DNA of 64,000 bases from Castanea sativa (GCF_040712315.1 NC_134015.1:44351464-44415463); one strand, 5' to 3'; counted from the stretch's first letter, positions 34,301 to 46,817 are shown. Program-made: numbers and translations. The notes: a model not told the origin generated them from the sequence alone.

Positions 34301-36191
34301 AAGTCATTCACGAGGAAGTAGGAGTCATTCACGAGGAAAATACCAAAGCCATGCAGAAAAAAATTGACATCCTAAAAAGGAAATTGCGTCATAAAAGGCA
34401 AAGGCGAACTCCTTCTGTCTCCGATCCCTCTTCGGAGGGTTCTAGGGATGACAATTACAGGCAAAGATCCAAAACTCCCCTAGATGAATCTTTCTCTTAT
34501 GAGGAAGACAACCTGCATGGGCGGCAGGGTAAAAACTATTCCTCTAGGGGCTTGGGAAATATGCTATGGGTAGGGCATTGCATCAAATCTCCAGGTCACC
34601 CTTCACACGCAAGTTGGAAGAAGGGAGGCTACCTCAGCGCTTCACACAACCGGCCTTCACTATTTATAATGGCCGAACGGATCTTGTGGAGCATATGAGC
34701 CATTTCAGCCAAAGGATGGCAGTACATTCCAAGAATGAGACTTTGATATGCAAGATTTTTCCCTCTAGCTTGGGACCCGTGGCCATGAGGTGGTTTGATG
34801 GCTTGAGGGCAGGCTCTATCAATTCTTTCAAGGAACTTACTAGGGCATTTGGCTCTCGTTTCATCACATGCAATAGAGTTCCTCAGCCTTTAGATTCATT
34901 ATTATCAATGGCCATGAGGGAAGGGGAAACCCTAAGAACGTATTCAGACAGGTATTGGGAGATGTTCAATGAAATTGACGGAGACTTCGATGATGTGGCG
35001 ATAAGGACCTTCAAGGTCGGCCTACCTACGGAGCATGACTTGAGGAAATATTTGACGAAAAAGCCTGTCAGGAGCGTACGTTGGCTCATGGATTGCATCA
35101 ATGAGTACAAAAGGGTTGAGGAAGATCAGCAGCAAGGAAATGATAAGGCGAAGGTTATCTCTCAGGAGAGGAGGGATTTCAAGTCGGATAGATACAACAA
35201 CAGACCTGGAAGAGATTTTTTCAGCTAAGTTGGTCCTACCGTCCCACTGGTGGTCAACACCGTTTTCAAGGAACCAGTGCAACAGCTGTTGGAGAAAATC
35301 AGGCATGAGTCATACTTCAAATGGCCCAATAAGATGGCAGGGGACCCTTTGAGACGCAACCAAAATCTTCATTGCCATTATCACCAGGAGAGGGGTCATA
35401 CCACTGAGAATTGTCGGACTCTGTGGAATCATTTGGAGCAATTGGTTAAGGAGGGAAAGTTAAAGCAATTCCTATATCAGCCTAATGGGCAAGGAAACCA
35501 CTCAGGGGCGGCAAACCACAGTGGCCCTTCATCAAGGCCTCCTCTAGGTACAATCAATGTTATTTTCGCTGCACCTGGAAGGACTGGCTCAACCCCTTCT
35601 AGGGTGATGTCTGTAGCTCGAACTTTCGCCGAGGAATCAAGGGATCAGCCGAAGAGGATTAAGGCGAATGTCCTACCAGTTTTGGGTTTCTCGGAAGAGG
35701 ACAAAATCGAGACTATCCAACCACATGATGATGCCTTGGTTGTTACCCTAAGGATAGGGAATTACGATGTGAGGAGGGTAATGGTCGATCAAGGTAGTGG
35801 CGTAGATATCATGTACCCTGACCTGTTTAAAGGGTTAAGTTTAAAGCTTGAAGATCTTATGGCTTATGACTCACCCTTGATAAGCTTTGAGGGAAAGACT
35901 GTCATACCAAAAGGGAAAATTAGGCTGCCTGTACAATCAGGCCCAGAAGTGGTAAACGTAGATTTCATCGTGGTAGACGTCTATTCTCCCTATACAGCTA
36001 TTGTGGCAAGACCTTGGTTGCATGCTTTGGGTGCCGTTTCCTCAACCTTGCATGTCAAGGTTAAATTTCCTTCTAGAGATCAGGTGGTAGAGCTGCTTGG
36101 GAGTCAATCTGTGGCTCGACAGTGTGTCACGGCTGCAATTCTACATCAGTCTAAACCGAAGTCCTCGATCTCGGCTAACAGAAAGTCGTAG
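34301..36191 (+). pseudogene. gag-pro: Element B gag-protease pseudogene
   Basis: Aligns with A gag-protease from AMQKKIDILKRKL onward. A one-base deletion near 34560 and a stop at about 35226 break the frame. Gag (GPVAMRWFDGL, GDFDDVAIRTFKVGL), the zinc-knuckle segment (CHYHQERGHTTENC) and the protease segment (VDQGSGVDIMYPDLF) remain. The terminal UAG is placed as in A. Confidence 0.9.
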
Positions 36192-36197
36192 CAATCA
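36189..36197 (+). promoter_or_regulatory. Candidate leaky stop UAG-CAA-UCA in element B
   Basis: TAG CAA TCA in frame between protease and reverse transcriptase, exactly as in element A at 23140-23148. The preceding residues differ (SANRKS here, SANGEA in A), so the conservation is of the stop context. Confidence 0.7.
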
Positions 36198-38280
36198 AAG
36201 TCTCTAGCCACAACTGAGGTACCCTCGGTAGAAGAACCTCCATGTGAAGAACTGAAAAAGGTTCTTATAGACGATGACCCTGAGAAATTCTTTCAGGTGG
36301 GGGTTCAATTGCCACAGGAGGAGAAGACAGAGCTAATTTTGTTTTTAAAGATAAATATAGATGTATTTGCATGGAATGCTTACGAAGCCCCTAGGGTTGA
36401 TCCGAGTTTTATTTGTCATCATTTAAATGTCAATTCAGCTGTGGTACCGAGGAGGCAACCACCTCGATGCTCCTCGAAAGAGCATTCTGAGGCTGTTAAG
36501 GAGGAGGTGCTCAAACTCAAGAAGGCGGGTGCTATCGAAGAAGTTTTTTATCCTGAATGGTTAGCTCATACAATGGTGGTAAAGAAGAAGAATGGGAAGT
36601 GGAGAGTTTGTGTGGATTTCATAGATTTAAACAAGGCTTGTCCCAAAGATTCTTTCCTAATGCCTCGAATCGATCAGTTGGTGGATGCTACTGTTGGGCA
36701 TCCTCGGATGAGTTTTCTTGATGCTTTCCAAGGTTATCACCAAATACCTTTAGCTGTGGAGGACCAGGAAAAGACTGCATTTGTCACTCCTACAGGAAAT
36801 TATCATTATAAGATAATGCCCTTTGGTTTGAAGAACGCAGGGGCTACCTATCAAAGGATGATGACTAGGATGTTTGAGCCACAGTTGGGAAAAACTATCG
36901 AGGTATATGTGGACGACATGATGGTAAAGAGTATAGTGGTTTCCACGCATTTGGAAGATCTGAGCAACACTTTTCAAACGCTGAGAAAGTACAAATTGCG
37001 ACTCAATGCCTCTAAATGTTCTTTTGGCGTGGGGTCGGGCAAGTTTCTAGGCTATATGGTAACTCACCGGGGAATTGAGGTTAATCCTGCTCAGGTCAAA
37101 GCCATTAGCAACTTACACCCACCTCGGAATCCTAAAGAGGTTCAGAGGCTAACAAGAATGACTGCTGCCCTCAACCGATTTATTTCTCGGTCCGCGGACA
37201 TGTGCAGACCTTTCTTTCAGTTGTTAAATAAGTGGAAGGGTTTTGAATGGACCGAGGAGTGTGCGGTGGCTTTTCAACAGCTTAAAGAATATATCTCACA
37301 ACCACCCGTTATGTCTCAACTAGAAATTGATGAAGTTCTGTTCGCGTATATTGCAGTAGCTAATCATGCAGTTAGTCTGGTTCTTATACGGGATGATGAT
37401 AATGTACAGAGGCCAATTTACTACGTGAGCAAGTCTCTACATAAAGCCGAGGTGAATTATTTACCGTTGGAGAAAGCAATCCTAGCAGTGGTGCATGCTA
37501 CGCGAAGGCTTCCCCATTACTTCCAGTCTCATACAATTGTTGTCCTAACACAACTCCCTCTTTAGTCTATACTTCGGAGTGCGGACTATACGGGAAGAAT
37601 TGCCAAATGGGGAACTGTCCTAGGGACTTTCGATATCAAGTATATGCCTTGCACCTCTATAAAAGGGGTAAGTCATTACGGATCTGGTGACGGAGTTTGC
37701 TGAGCCCTCATTAGAAGAGTATATTAAAGGATCAGGCATGGATAAAAAATCAATTGGCATGATTTCGTACAAAGAGCCTCCATTGTGTAAAGTGTATGTT
37801 GATGGAGCAGCAAATCAAAGAGGATCTAGTGTGGGGCTAGTTTTGGTATCCCCTGAGGGAATTACTTTTGAGAAATCTTTAAGATTGGGGTTCTCGGCCA
37901 CCAACAATGAAGCGAAATATGAAGCCCTCCTCGCTGGAATGAACATGGTTTATAAGATGGGAGGGAAGATAGTATAAATGTTCTCGGATTCACAATTGGT
38001 GGTAGGCCAAGTGGAAGGGAAGCTAGAGGCAAGAGATTCAAGAATGCAAGGATACCTAACCTAGGTCAGGTATATACAATCCAAATTTGAGTCTTTTTCT
38101 TTATTACATGTGTCCAGGTGTGGGAATACCCATGCTGACTCCTTCGCCACATTCGCAACATCCTCGGCGCAAAGCCTACCTCGAGTCATTCTTGTTGAAG
38201 ATCTGTGGAAACCCACTGGGAAGAGTAATAACGCCACTCGAATTCTTCAAATTAGGATAGGGCCTAGTTGGATGGATCCA
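36192..38280 (+). pseudogene. pol: Element B reverse transcriptase and RNase H pseudogene
   Basis: 36297-37565 is open for 422 codons with VVKKKNGKWRVCVDF, LDAFQGYHQIPL, EVYVDDMM and the first RNase H domain, intact where A is frameshifted. A TAG at 37563-37565 and further lesions (about 37660, 37975, 38064) break the second RNase H domain, still visible as VYVDGAANQRGSSVGLVL and HADSFATFA. Confidence 0.9.
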
Positions 38281-39510
38281 ATTGTGACGTTTCTCAAAGA
38301 TGATATCTTGCCTAAAGAAAAGTCCGAAGTAGATAAGGTTCGTAGGAAATCACCTCGGTTCTGGCTGTCCGAGGATCAGAAATTATATAAGCACTCTTTT
38401 TCAGGACCATATTTGTTATGTATGCACCTAGAAGCAACGGAGTTACTTTTAGAAGAGTTGCATGAAGGGATTTGCGGAAGCCACACTGGAGGAAGGTCTT
38501 TAGCTCATAGAGCCCTTACTCAGGGCTATTGGTGGCCCAATATGCAAAGAGAAGCACAGGATTATGTGAAGAAATGTGACCAATGTCAAAGATTCGCTTC
38601 TAACATACATCAACCAGGAGGTGTTCTTAATCCTCTGTCTAGTTCTTGGCCTTTTGCTCAATGGAGCTTGGACATTGTTGGACCTTTCCAAAAGCAGCAG
38701 CTAATAGGCGGTGGCTCCTCGTCGGAATGGATTATTTCACTAAATGGGTTGAAGCTGAGCCATTATCAAATATCAGAGACATGGAAGCAAAAAAGTTTGT
38801 ATGGAAGAACATTGTCACCAGGTTTGGAATCCCTCATACTCTCATTTTAGATAACGGTCTACAATTTGATAGTAAAGCCTTTAAAAGATACTGTTGTGAT
38901 TTAGGCATCACGAATAGATATTCCACTCCAGCTTATCCTCAAGGGAATGGGCAAGCCGAGGTCGTCAATAAAGTGATAGTTAATGGGCTCAAGAAAAGGT
39001 TGGGCGATGCTAAGGGAAGATGGGTGGAAGAACTGCCACACGTCTTGTAGACATATCGAACTACACCACGAAGGTCCACAGGAGAAACACCCTTCTCCAT
39101 GACTTATGGAGCCAAGGTAGTAATACCTTTAGAAACTGGGTTCCCAACACTAAGGAAGAACTCCTTCACTCCAGACAGCAATGATAATCTATTGGAGAGA
39201 AGTCTAGACTTAGTTGAAGAACGACGAGAGAATGCCATAGTTCAACTAGCTTATTATCAACACAAACTCAAGCAGGGGTATGATTCTCATGTAAAGCTAC
39301 GGCCTCTTGCACCTGAAGACTTGGTACTGAGGAAAGTTTTGGGTACAACAAAGAACCCAGCATGGGGAAAACTGATGCCCAACTAGGAAGGACCTTATCG
39401 TATTACCTCAGTCGCAGGCATAGGGGCTTATAATTTGGAAAATCTAGATGAATATGTTGTACAACGCCCCTAGAATGTAAATAACCAACGAATGTACTAT
39501 TATTAAATGA
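38281..39510 (+). pseudogene. int: Element B integrase pseudogene
   Basis: Integrase in two overlapping frames: the HHCC domain (HEGICGSHTGG ... CDQCQRF) up to 38690, then a frameshift, then the core (GMDYFTKWVEAEPL, LILDNGLQF, PQGNGQAEVVN). Stops follow at about 39048 and 39384. The second catalytic segment has LDN instead of SDN but keeps the aspartate. Confidence 0.88.
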
Positions 39511-39559
39511 AAGGCACTTCGGCCATTTTTACTGACACTATATTGCGTTCATTATCTTC

Positions 39560-39960
39560 ATTTGTCTAAATATCAAATTGAAGCTTGGTATGCCTGGATC
39601 CTCGGACCACATACCTCGTCTAAATTGATATTTTTATCAAGTGTTAGATAGAACCTTAGTTATGTCCGGTCCTCGGATCATCTACTTTAGGGAAATTAAC
39701 ATTTCAGTTCTTTTCATTAAGTATCAAACTGAAGCTTGGTATGCCTAGATCCTCGAACCACGTACCTCGTCTAAATTGATATTTTTATCAAGTGTTAGAC
39801 AGAACCTTAGTTATGTCTGGTCCTCGGATCATCTACTTTGGAGAAATTAACATTTCAATTCTTTTCACTAAGTATCAAACTAAAGCTTGGTATGCCTGGA
39901 TCCTCGGACCATATGCCCCATCTAAATGGATATCTCACTAAGTGTTGAACAGAGCCTAAT
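39560..39960 (+). repeat. Tandem array in element B
   Basis: Roughly two and a half units of about 150 bp related to the 153-bp units of element A, each with TTGGTATGCCT and tcctcgga motifs. Fewer copies than in A. Confidence 0.85.
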
Positions 39961-40360
39961 AACGTTTTGGTCCTTAGACATGCCCCATCTAAATGAAATT
40001 CAACTACGTTCAATCTGTGTATCTTGAAGTCTCCCTGAGATAGTGATAAATGGATGGAAATCCATGAGCAACACTTAATGCATTTGCAGACATATTGAAC
40101 ATGTTTATTGCCTAATTCAATCCAGGTTGCTGCCTTAGATTTATTAACTAATAAGGGTAAAAGGATTACTGTTCTAAATATAACAAAACAAGTATGAAGT
40201 AGTATAATCAAGGCAAAACAAAAGCAAAAACATCAAACAAAGGAGGTAAAACTTGTGTTTTCATTAAATTCAAATTTCTTTGAAATTACAAAATACTTGC
40301 GAGTTGTCAAAATTACATTAGGTAGAAATAAAGGAAAGGCTAGAGAAAAGAGGAGAACAG

Positions 40361-40797
40361 TCATTGCTTCAACTTTATCTTCAAAGGGCCTTTGGGGTCT
40401 TCTGGGAGCTGAGGTTGCGCCGAGGACTCAACAACTATTCCTTTGCCTTTTGGATCATCCTTCAAGGTTGTTAGATTTGTTTGGTCACCCTGCTTGTCCT
40501 TGGAAGAGTCTTTGGGGTCACTTAAGGGCTGTGTATCCTCTAGTGCCTTTCCTTCTATTGGATCAGCTAGCTTTAGGAGTTGACCTTCAGCAAAGGTAGA
40601 GTCTTCAGCTATCTCACTTTCTTTTTCCTCAGATACTTGTAGGTCAGCATCATCATTGACTTGAGGAAGGTTAGAGGCTCGAATGGCTGGAGGGAAGTAA
40701 ACACTCTCTGCCTTCCAAAGGGTAGAAGAAGCCTCAACCCCAACTCGGGAAAGTGCCTCGTTCCACACTTGGAGACAGTAATGCCTGCATACCTCAT
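40361..40797 (-). pseudogene. Element B antisense gene, C-terminal part only
   Basis: Minus-strand frame matching the end of the antisense gene of A: WNEALSRVGVEASSTLWKAES, PPAIRAS, an acidic stretch and the identical end DPKGPLKIKLKQ. Upstream it is cut at GAGGTATG, the inversion breakpoint. A two-base difference from A near the break shifts the frame. Confidence 0.85.
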
Positions 40798-40800
40798 TTG

Positions 40801-42655
40801 ATAAGAAAATATTATTTTATTTATTGGTTAATATTTTGGCTTAATTAATACTATTGGTTAAAATTTAGGGGTCTTTTTTTCACTTGGGGCCTTAGGCGGC
40901 CGCATCAATGGCTTATACCATTGAGCCGGCCTTGATAAAAAACTTTTGAAAGAAAATGGAAAGGAAAATATATTTGAAGTGTATTTAGTTGGATAGAAAG
41001 GAAGAAAAATAAATGGTAGAATCTAGGCGTTTTCTCCTTAGACCCACCAACATGTTTTCTCTCCAAAATAGAAAGAAAACTAAGTGGAGATGATTTTTTT
41101 TTTTTTTATTGACAAAAATGCTCATGTGCATGTGCACATGGGCTTCTTCAAAGTTGCCTTTATTTTTTTTTCTTCTCCCATGGGCAGTAACTTTTTTTTT
41201 TCTTCTTTCTAGACAACATTGCCTTTTTTTTTCCTCAACATACACAAAAATCATTAGTGAGTTGATCCTCCACACACGTGCCGATGGATGTACCTGAAGA
41301 ATAAAAGAGAAAAACCAATCAAAGGGCACCGATGGGGTACCAGCCAAAAACCCTCCAAAGGTTAAGTCAGTGATAGAAGAATCACCATGAATTCAAGAGT
41401 GCAAAAGCTAGGGAGAATTCACGTACCTTGAGAAGGTTAGGGTTTGGGGTTTGAGCTAACCCATGTCCCTTGATACGGGGGAATTCCCTTGTAGAGAGAA
41501 GGATACCAATATATTTGGGATCACTTCTCCATATATAGGAGACCTGATCGTGTGGTAGGGTCTTTAGTCGTGACGTGCAAATAATTTCCATGTATGGACA
41601 TATGAGTGGACCTCACGTGAGTTCCATGGGAAGCCCTAAGGTGATGGGTTGTTGGGATTGGGGGTTGATTGTCAACCTGGATCTGATGGCCCATGGGATC
41701 AGTCATCCCTTTGGGATTGGTTTAAGTGTAAGGCCAATGATCAGACGAGGAAGATTCGGCATGTAAGGAAGGTTCGGCACCCCATGTTGATCAATAAAAA
41801 ATTATCCTCATCATTTCCTATTCTCTTTTTTTTTTTCTTTTGATTTTCTAGGCCTGGATGTGCCTTTCTTCTTCTTCTTCTTCTTTTTCCCTATTCTTTT
41901 GATTTTTTTAGGGCTTGGGTGTGATAGTTGTTGTTTTTTTTTTTTTTTAACTAGACATGATTTTTTTTTTTGGGCATGATTCTTATTTTCTTAATAAATT
42001 AGGGCGATTGCTTTTTTTTTTTTGTTATTTGTCACTTGTTTTAAAAAAATTGGGCATCATTCTTTAACAAAGGTATATGAGTAAATTTATTCAAACTCAT
42101 TTTTTTTCATTCCTGCACTTTTCCACTCCCAACCAAACAAAAATGAGAGAAAATAGAATATTTTTTATCCTCCCACTTTTTCATCATCCCACTATTTTCT
42201 ATCGTCTCACTTTTCCATCATTCTCGCCAAACGGATCCTTAATCATGTAGGGTACCTTATTCCCTCGTAGCCTTCGGTAAATAATAAATGAATAGTACTA
42301 CACATAAAAATGTACAATTTTATGCTACAACTCACAATATATATTATGAACTTGGGACCTGGCTTACACCGCGATAGAAAATATCACGAAACAAGTGTTA
42401 TTAAGAAAGTTACAAGTAACAAATTGTTGAGTTTGAGTTTGTAAAAAAGTGTTATTAAAAATTCCAAGAAAATTTTTTTATATTGAAAACAATTTTTTTT
42501 TTTTTTCGGATATCAACAACATCTGCATTGGTGGATTTACACGCAAGAGCACCTGACTTGCGAAAATAGAAAAAAAAAACTATACTTGAAAAAATAATTA
42601 TATATCTAATTATTTTTAAACCAACCCGTCTTGTCTATTCTAAAAAAATAATAAT
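40801..42655. other. Intergenic mosaic right of element B
   Basis: First DNA of the inverted segment. Contains T-rich low-complexity DNA (41100-42080). At 41385-41800 a stretch reads on the minus strand like the promoter side of an LTR (a CTCCTATATATGGAG box at about 41526-41540). No gene is supported. A 120-codon minus-strand frame at 40985-41347 is rich in Lys and hydrophobic residues and looks like chance. Confidence 0.45.
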
Positions 42656-42659
42656 AATT

Positions 42660-43079
42660 AGGGTAAATTACATTTTACCACTCTAAACTATACTCCTAAT
42701 TATACTTTACACTCTAAACTTTATGCACATTTTGCACTATAAACTATGACATTTGTTACACTTTGCACCTTAATGTTAAGTTTGCCGTTAACTTAGATGA
42801 AAAAGTATGACATCACGTGAAAACACTCAATTGCCCATTTTTTCTCAACTTTTTAAAAAATAAAGAAGAAATTACACTTTACCACCCTAAATTATACTCT
42901 CAATTACACTTTGCACTGTAAACTTTAGATTTCCATCCAAGTTAACAACAAACTTAACATTGGGGTGCAACATGTAACAAGAGTTATTGTTTAGGGTGCA
43001 AAATGTGAATTTGAAAGGTTTAAGGTGTAAAGTGTAGTATGGAGTATAGTTGTGTGTGGTAAAGTGTAATTTTATCTTA
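42660..43079. mobile_element. MITE with TTACACTTTACCAC-type ends
   Basis: The left end (aattacattttaccactctaaactatactcc) and the complement of the right end (aattacactttaccacacacaactatactcc) match over about 40 bases. A further internal copy of the end motif starts at about 42872, suggesting a nested or duplicated structure. Flanks match in seven of nine bases (TAATAATTA, TTATAATTA), compatible with a Mutator-like element but not proof. Confidence 0.65.
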
Positions 43080-43394
43080 TAATTAAACATTCTAACTTGA
43101 GAATCTCAAGAATTCGGCTATAACAAAAATAGTATTGACCTCCTAAACATAATCTTTAGCCCATTCAATCAAAAAAGACAAATTAATAAATAAATAATAG
43201 AAACAATTAAAATTATCCCAAATAACAACGAAATAGCCTAATCAACCACTAGATATGCCAAACTACAACAAATGAACAAAATATTCAATAAAAAATTCTA
43301 TTAAAAAAAAAAAAAAAAACTCCTAATCATTCAGATTCATAACTTATTTGACTCATTTCATAAAAATAATCAATAATTTCATTTTTCCTAAAAA

Positions 43395-43396
<2 letters not shown>

Positions 43397-43438
<42 letters not shown>
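43397..43438. repeat. (GA)n microsatellite
   Basis: About 21 uninterrupted GA units. Confidence 0.95.
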
Positions 43439-43442
<4 letters not shown>

Positions 43443-43666
43443 GACTATGAGTTCTTGTTGGCAGTGTTAGTAGCTCTACTCTCCTTTGCTTAGTAGTCGC
43501 AGTAGCTCTGCTCTCCTCAGTGACTTGGCTCGCAGTCACAACATGTATCATTTGTTGCTCTCTACCTCTTTCTCTTTCTCTCACTTTCTCAAATTTTCTT
43601 TTATCATGAAATGATCTTTGATTGAAGATGTTTCCTTACTAGATTTTTAATTCAAAATCAATTCTA

Positions 43667-43852
43667 ATTGAATAGTCTTATAACCACAAACTATTTTATA
43701 ACATTTTTACAAAATGTTAATGTGGCCAACCTTTTACTGATTTTCATCTAGGTCCACCATTAATATCACTTTTTTATTTACCAATAATCACTCACTACAT
43801 TAGCAGTTTGAAAAATATGTTGTATCTTTAGCATTATTCATTATAATCTAAG
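43667..43852. mobile_element. Diverged small MITE
   Basis: Ends resemble those of the element at 9169-9347 (ACAAACTATTTTATAACATTTTTAC on the left, TAGCATTATTC on the right). Strongly decayed. Confidence 0.4.
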
Positions 43853-43924
43853 TTAATATTTAAAGATTAATTAGGCTTTCTCTTGAGAATCACCTTATCG
43901 AACTTAACCAATTAAATTATAATT

Positions 43925-44703
43925 AGCACCTCCTCTGATGCCCCAAGTCAAGACTTGGCTGTTTTGCAACAATAGAAATTCCAGCAACCTAGGGTACATG
44001 GACTAGATTGCTACGATCCCAAGGTGTACCTCTCTCACAAATTTGCCATGGACAGCTAGGTTGCTTATGCAAGAGAGTGAATGACGACTGTCACGGTTCC
44101 TTAGTGTTACCAAACAAAAGACAACTGGTTTCAAAAGGAAATGTTTCTCAAATACAGATATTAGCGGCGGCTGCTTCCCAGCCTCGCCAAGAGCCATGAA
44201 TCTCTAAGTATGCAACTATCATGGGCTTGGGAACCCACATACAGAAAGAGAGCTTGTTGAAATAATACAGGCAAAAGATCCCTCTGTCGTGTTCATAGCT
44301 GAAACATGGGCAAGTGAAGTAAGGCTAGATCGAACTCTCAGTACTATTACTTTTGACCAGAAGTGGGTAGTGCCAAGGATAACCTAAGGAGGTGGGTTGG
44401 ATAGAGTGGTAGTTGATGGGGATTCAAGCATTGTGATGTTAGGTTTGAAGTTGAAGGAGCAAGGTCTGGCATCTTAAGGTTTACTTATTTTGGATGCAAG
44501 TGGTTTTGAGAACCCCTTTTTTTTTTTTTTTTTCTCTCTCTCTGAATTATCCTACTCTCATGTTAAGAGGGAGGGTAACAAATTTGCACATTATTTGGAT
44601 AAATTAGCAATTAACTTTCCAGACAATGTAATATGGATGGAGGATGTTCCACCATCAATTTCCCCTTTTGTTCAGGCTGATTTGGCCATCGTTTTGGAAT
44701 AAA
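43925..44703 (+). pseudogene. LINE remnant: endonuclease start joined to RNase H end
   Basis: Around 44200-44400 translation gives the start of a plant LINE endonuclease (GLGNPHTERELVEIIQAKDP, VVFIAETWASEVRLDRTL). Directly after, 44400-44700 gives the C-terminal RNase H domain (VVVDGDSSIVMLGLKL, REGNKFAHYLDKLA). The whole reverse transcriptase between them is missing, so there was a large internal deletion or template jump. Several stops. A T-tract at 44516-44533 interrupts the RNase H part. Confidence 0.75.
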
Positions 44704-45125
44704 AGAATTCAATGTCTTCTTTCTCAAATTTTTTTTTTAATTTTATTAATTTTAGTCTTAAAAAAATAATCAATATTTATTTCCTTAATTAAATCTTACT
44801 TAATTCATTTATCATGGAAAATATTTGAATCTTGAATCAATCACAACTAGACTTAATTATCTTTTCAAACTTGAAAGGATTTTAATAGTTAAGACTTTCC
44901 TTTTAAAAATGCTTTTAGTTTTAATTCCAAATTAAATTTGAATTTCAAATGTTATGACTTTTAATTTAGGAAATATCTTATTTTAATGGCTTGATTACCT
45001 TCCTTAATTAATCTCTCAAAATTTTCGACCCAATTAATTAACCCTAGAATTAATCGAATGTAAAAAAAGAAGGAAATAAATTTATTACAAATGTTAATGT
45101 TTTGGGTATTATAGGTTTTGTTAAA
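44704..45125. other. AT-rich spacer without genes
   Basis: Nothing recognisable. Contains several tttaattt-type tracts. Confidence 0.5.
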
Positions 45126-46303
45126 TAAATTAGAAAAAAAATGCCCAAATATTCCTTGAACTTTAAGCTAGTGGTCATTACACCCTCTGAACTTTTATTT
45201 TGGTCAATTTACTCCTTAAATTTCACACATCCAATTCACTACATCTGTTAGTTTGCTGTTAAAATACTAACAGAAAATGCACCTGAAACACATGTGATGT
45301 TAAAATACCAAAACCCATAGTCTGAGCCCCAATGGAAGAAGAGAGATACACGTTTTGAGTGTCAGAGAGAGATACAGTAAGAACCAACGCACCATCCCTC
45401 TCTGGTGCCAGAAATTTTTTCCTTGCCTTTCGTGGTCCTACCATGCATTTCAACAACATATATGGATCACTGTTTGATAGCCACCATGACACTGATATTT
45501 GCATTCCAAAGATTTCCCAAGATGCCTCAATTTTGGAACTCTATTTTTTAGAATGTGCTTGATTTACAAGGTTGGAATGTCGAAGTTCACTAATGTTTTA
45601 CCCTTCAAACATTGTGTGGACGAATTCCTTACGAGTTGTATTTAACAAATAGATCAAAATCCAAAAATTCCCCATCTAAATTAACAATCTTTATAGACCC
45701 AACAAAGAAAACTACCCAAAACCCACCAATCAATTCCAAATCCCAACAACACAAACAATGAAATTCCACGAAATTCATCAAAACCCAGATTTTTTTTTTG
45801 GTAAAAAAAAAGAGAGACAATTTAATATAAATTCCCTCAATCAATAACTAGAAAAAAAAGGTACCTTAGTTTGTTTGGGTTTGGAGATCAAAGTCTGGGA
45901 AGCGCAATCCCTTATGTCCAGATCCGTTATAGCCTTCTTAAAATTAAAGCTAATTGGTTTTAGAGATTTGAGACTTTTTTTTTTTGGTTTGTAAGGTGTG
46001 GATCCATATATGCTGCTGAAAGGCGAAACAAGAACTCAAATGGCATGCCAAAAATTTCCAGCACCTAAGAGGGATGATGCGATTGTTCTTACAATTTCTC
46101 TCTCTTACACTCAAAAACATTTCTAACATCACGTGAATTTCAGGTGAATATTTTGTTAGTATTTTAACAGCAAACTAACAGATGTAGTTAATTGGCATAT
46201 GTGTGAAGTTTAAGGAGTAAATTGGCTAAAATAAAAGTTCAAGGGTTGTAATGGCCACTAGCTTAAAGTTAAAGGGGCATTTGGATATTTTTCCCTAAAA
46301 AAT
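45126..46303. mobile_element. Foldback element with inverted arms of about 165 bp
   Basis: The left arm (about 45137-45300) and the complement of the right arm (about 46130-46300) match along their length, sharing TTTAAGCTAGTGG, CATCTGTTAGTTTGCTGTTA and ACTCCTTAAA. The 830-bp middle has no recognisable frame. Long arms suggest a Mutator-like or foldback element. Exact ends are uncertain because the flanks are AT-rich. Confidence 0.75.
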
Positions 46304-46326
46304 AATTAATTATTTTCTTCTAACTT

Positions 46327-46677
46327 TTTTTTTTTTGAAAACCTAGCCAAACTTCATTCAATTAATAAAACTAGAATCAAAATACAAAGCCTCACGGGCT
46401 GGTGGTGGCGAATCTTCCAACCACACAACTTCATCATCTAATAGACTAGCATAACGTGCTAAAGAATGGGCCACAAAATTGATACTACGACGAACACAAT
46501 TAAAGGAAGCATATCGAAGACCAGATACCAAGCAGCGAATGTTCTTATAGATCACACCCAGCCAAGACAAGTTTGGATTAATGGAGGAAATAGTCTGCAT
46601 GACTACCACATTATCACCTTCAACAATCTAGTCCAAGAAACCAGCATCAACAGCGAACTCCAATGCTCTCCGTAAAG
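46327..46677 (-). pseudogene. 5'-truncated LINE, RNase H end only
   Basis: Minus-strand translation gives RRALEFAVDAGFLD, a stop, IVEGDNVVVMQTIS and FNCVRRSINFVAHSLARYA, the C-terminal RNase H-like domain of plant LINEs. An A-tail (T-run at 46327) and the flanking duplication TTTTCTTCTAACTT (about 46313-46326 and 46678-46691) mark it as a retroposed, 5'-truncated copy. Confidence 0.85.
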
Positions 46678-46817
46678 CTTTTCTTCTAACTTAAATGTAG
46701 AGTTATTTTTATTTTTTATATTCTTGTTTGCATTTAATTAAATTTTTTTCTTTTTCATAAAAAAAAAAAATCTTTTATCTTTTGCTAGACTTTGTTGCAA
46801 CTATATCCAATGCAACT

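Larger units (their letters stand above)
33666..40800 (+). mobile_element. Gypsy Tat-type element B, 5' part of an inversion-split element
   Basis: Same family as element A and same order: LTR, gag-protease, in-frame UAG, reverse transcriptase, RNase H domains, integrase, tandem array and the C-terminal half of the antisense gene. It then stops abruptly in the middle of that gene at 40793-40800. No 3' LTR follows. The missing 3' portion is found inverted at 55651-59298 with a matching target duplication. About 0.4 kb covering the LTR end, the primer site and the start of gag is deleted at 34300. Many stops and shifts show it is older than A. Confidence 0.93.

Noticed and set aside
33666..40800. 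Element B as a simple truncated element unrelated to C
   Set aside because: The identical outer duplications TTAGG, the same breakpoint in the antisense gene and the inverted heptamer make two independent truncations very unlikely.
40985..41347. 120-codon minus-strand frame
   Set aside because: Composition is dominated by poly(T)/poly(A)-derived residues; no family resemblance.
45308..45562. Open frames in the core of the foldback element as a transposase
   Set aside because: Short, without catalytic motifs, and not matching any transposase I know.
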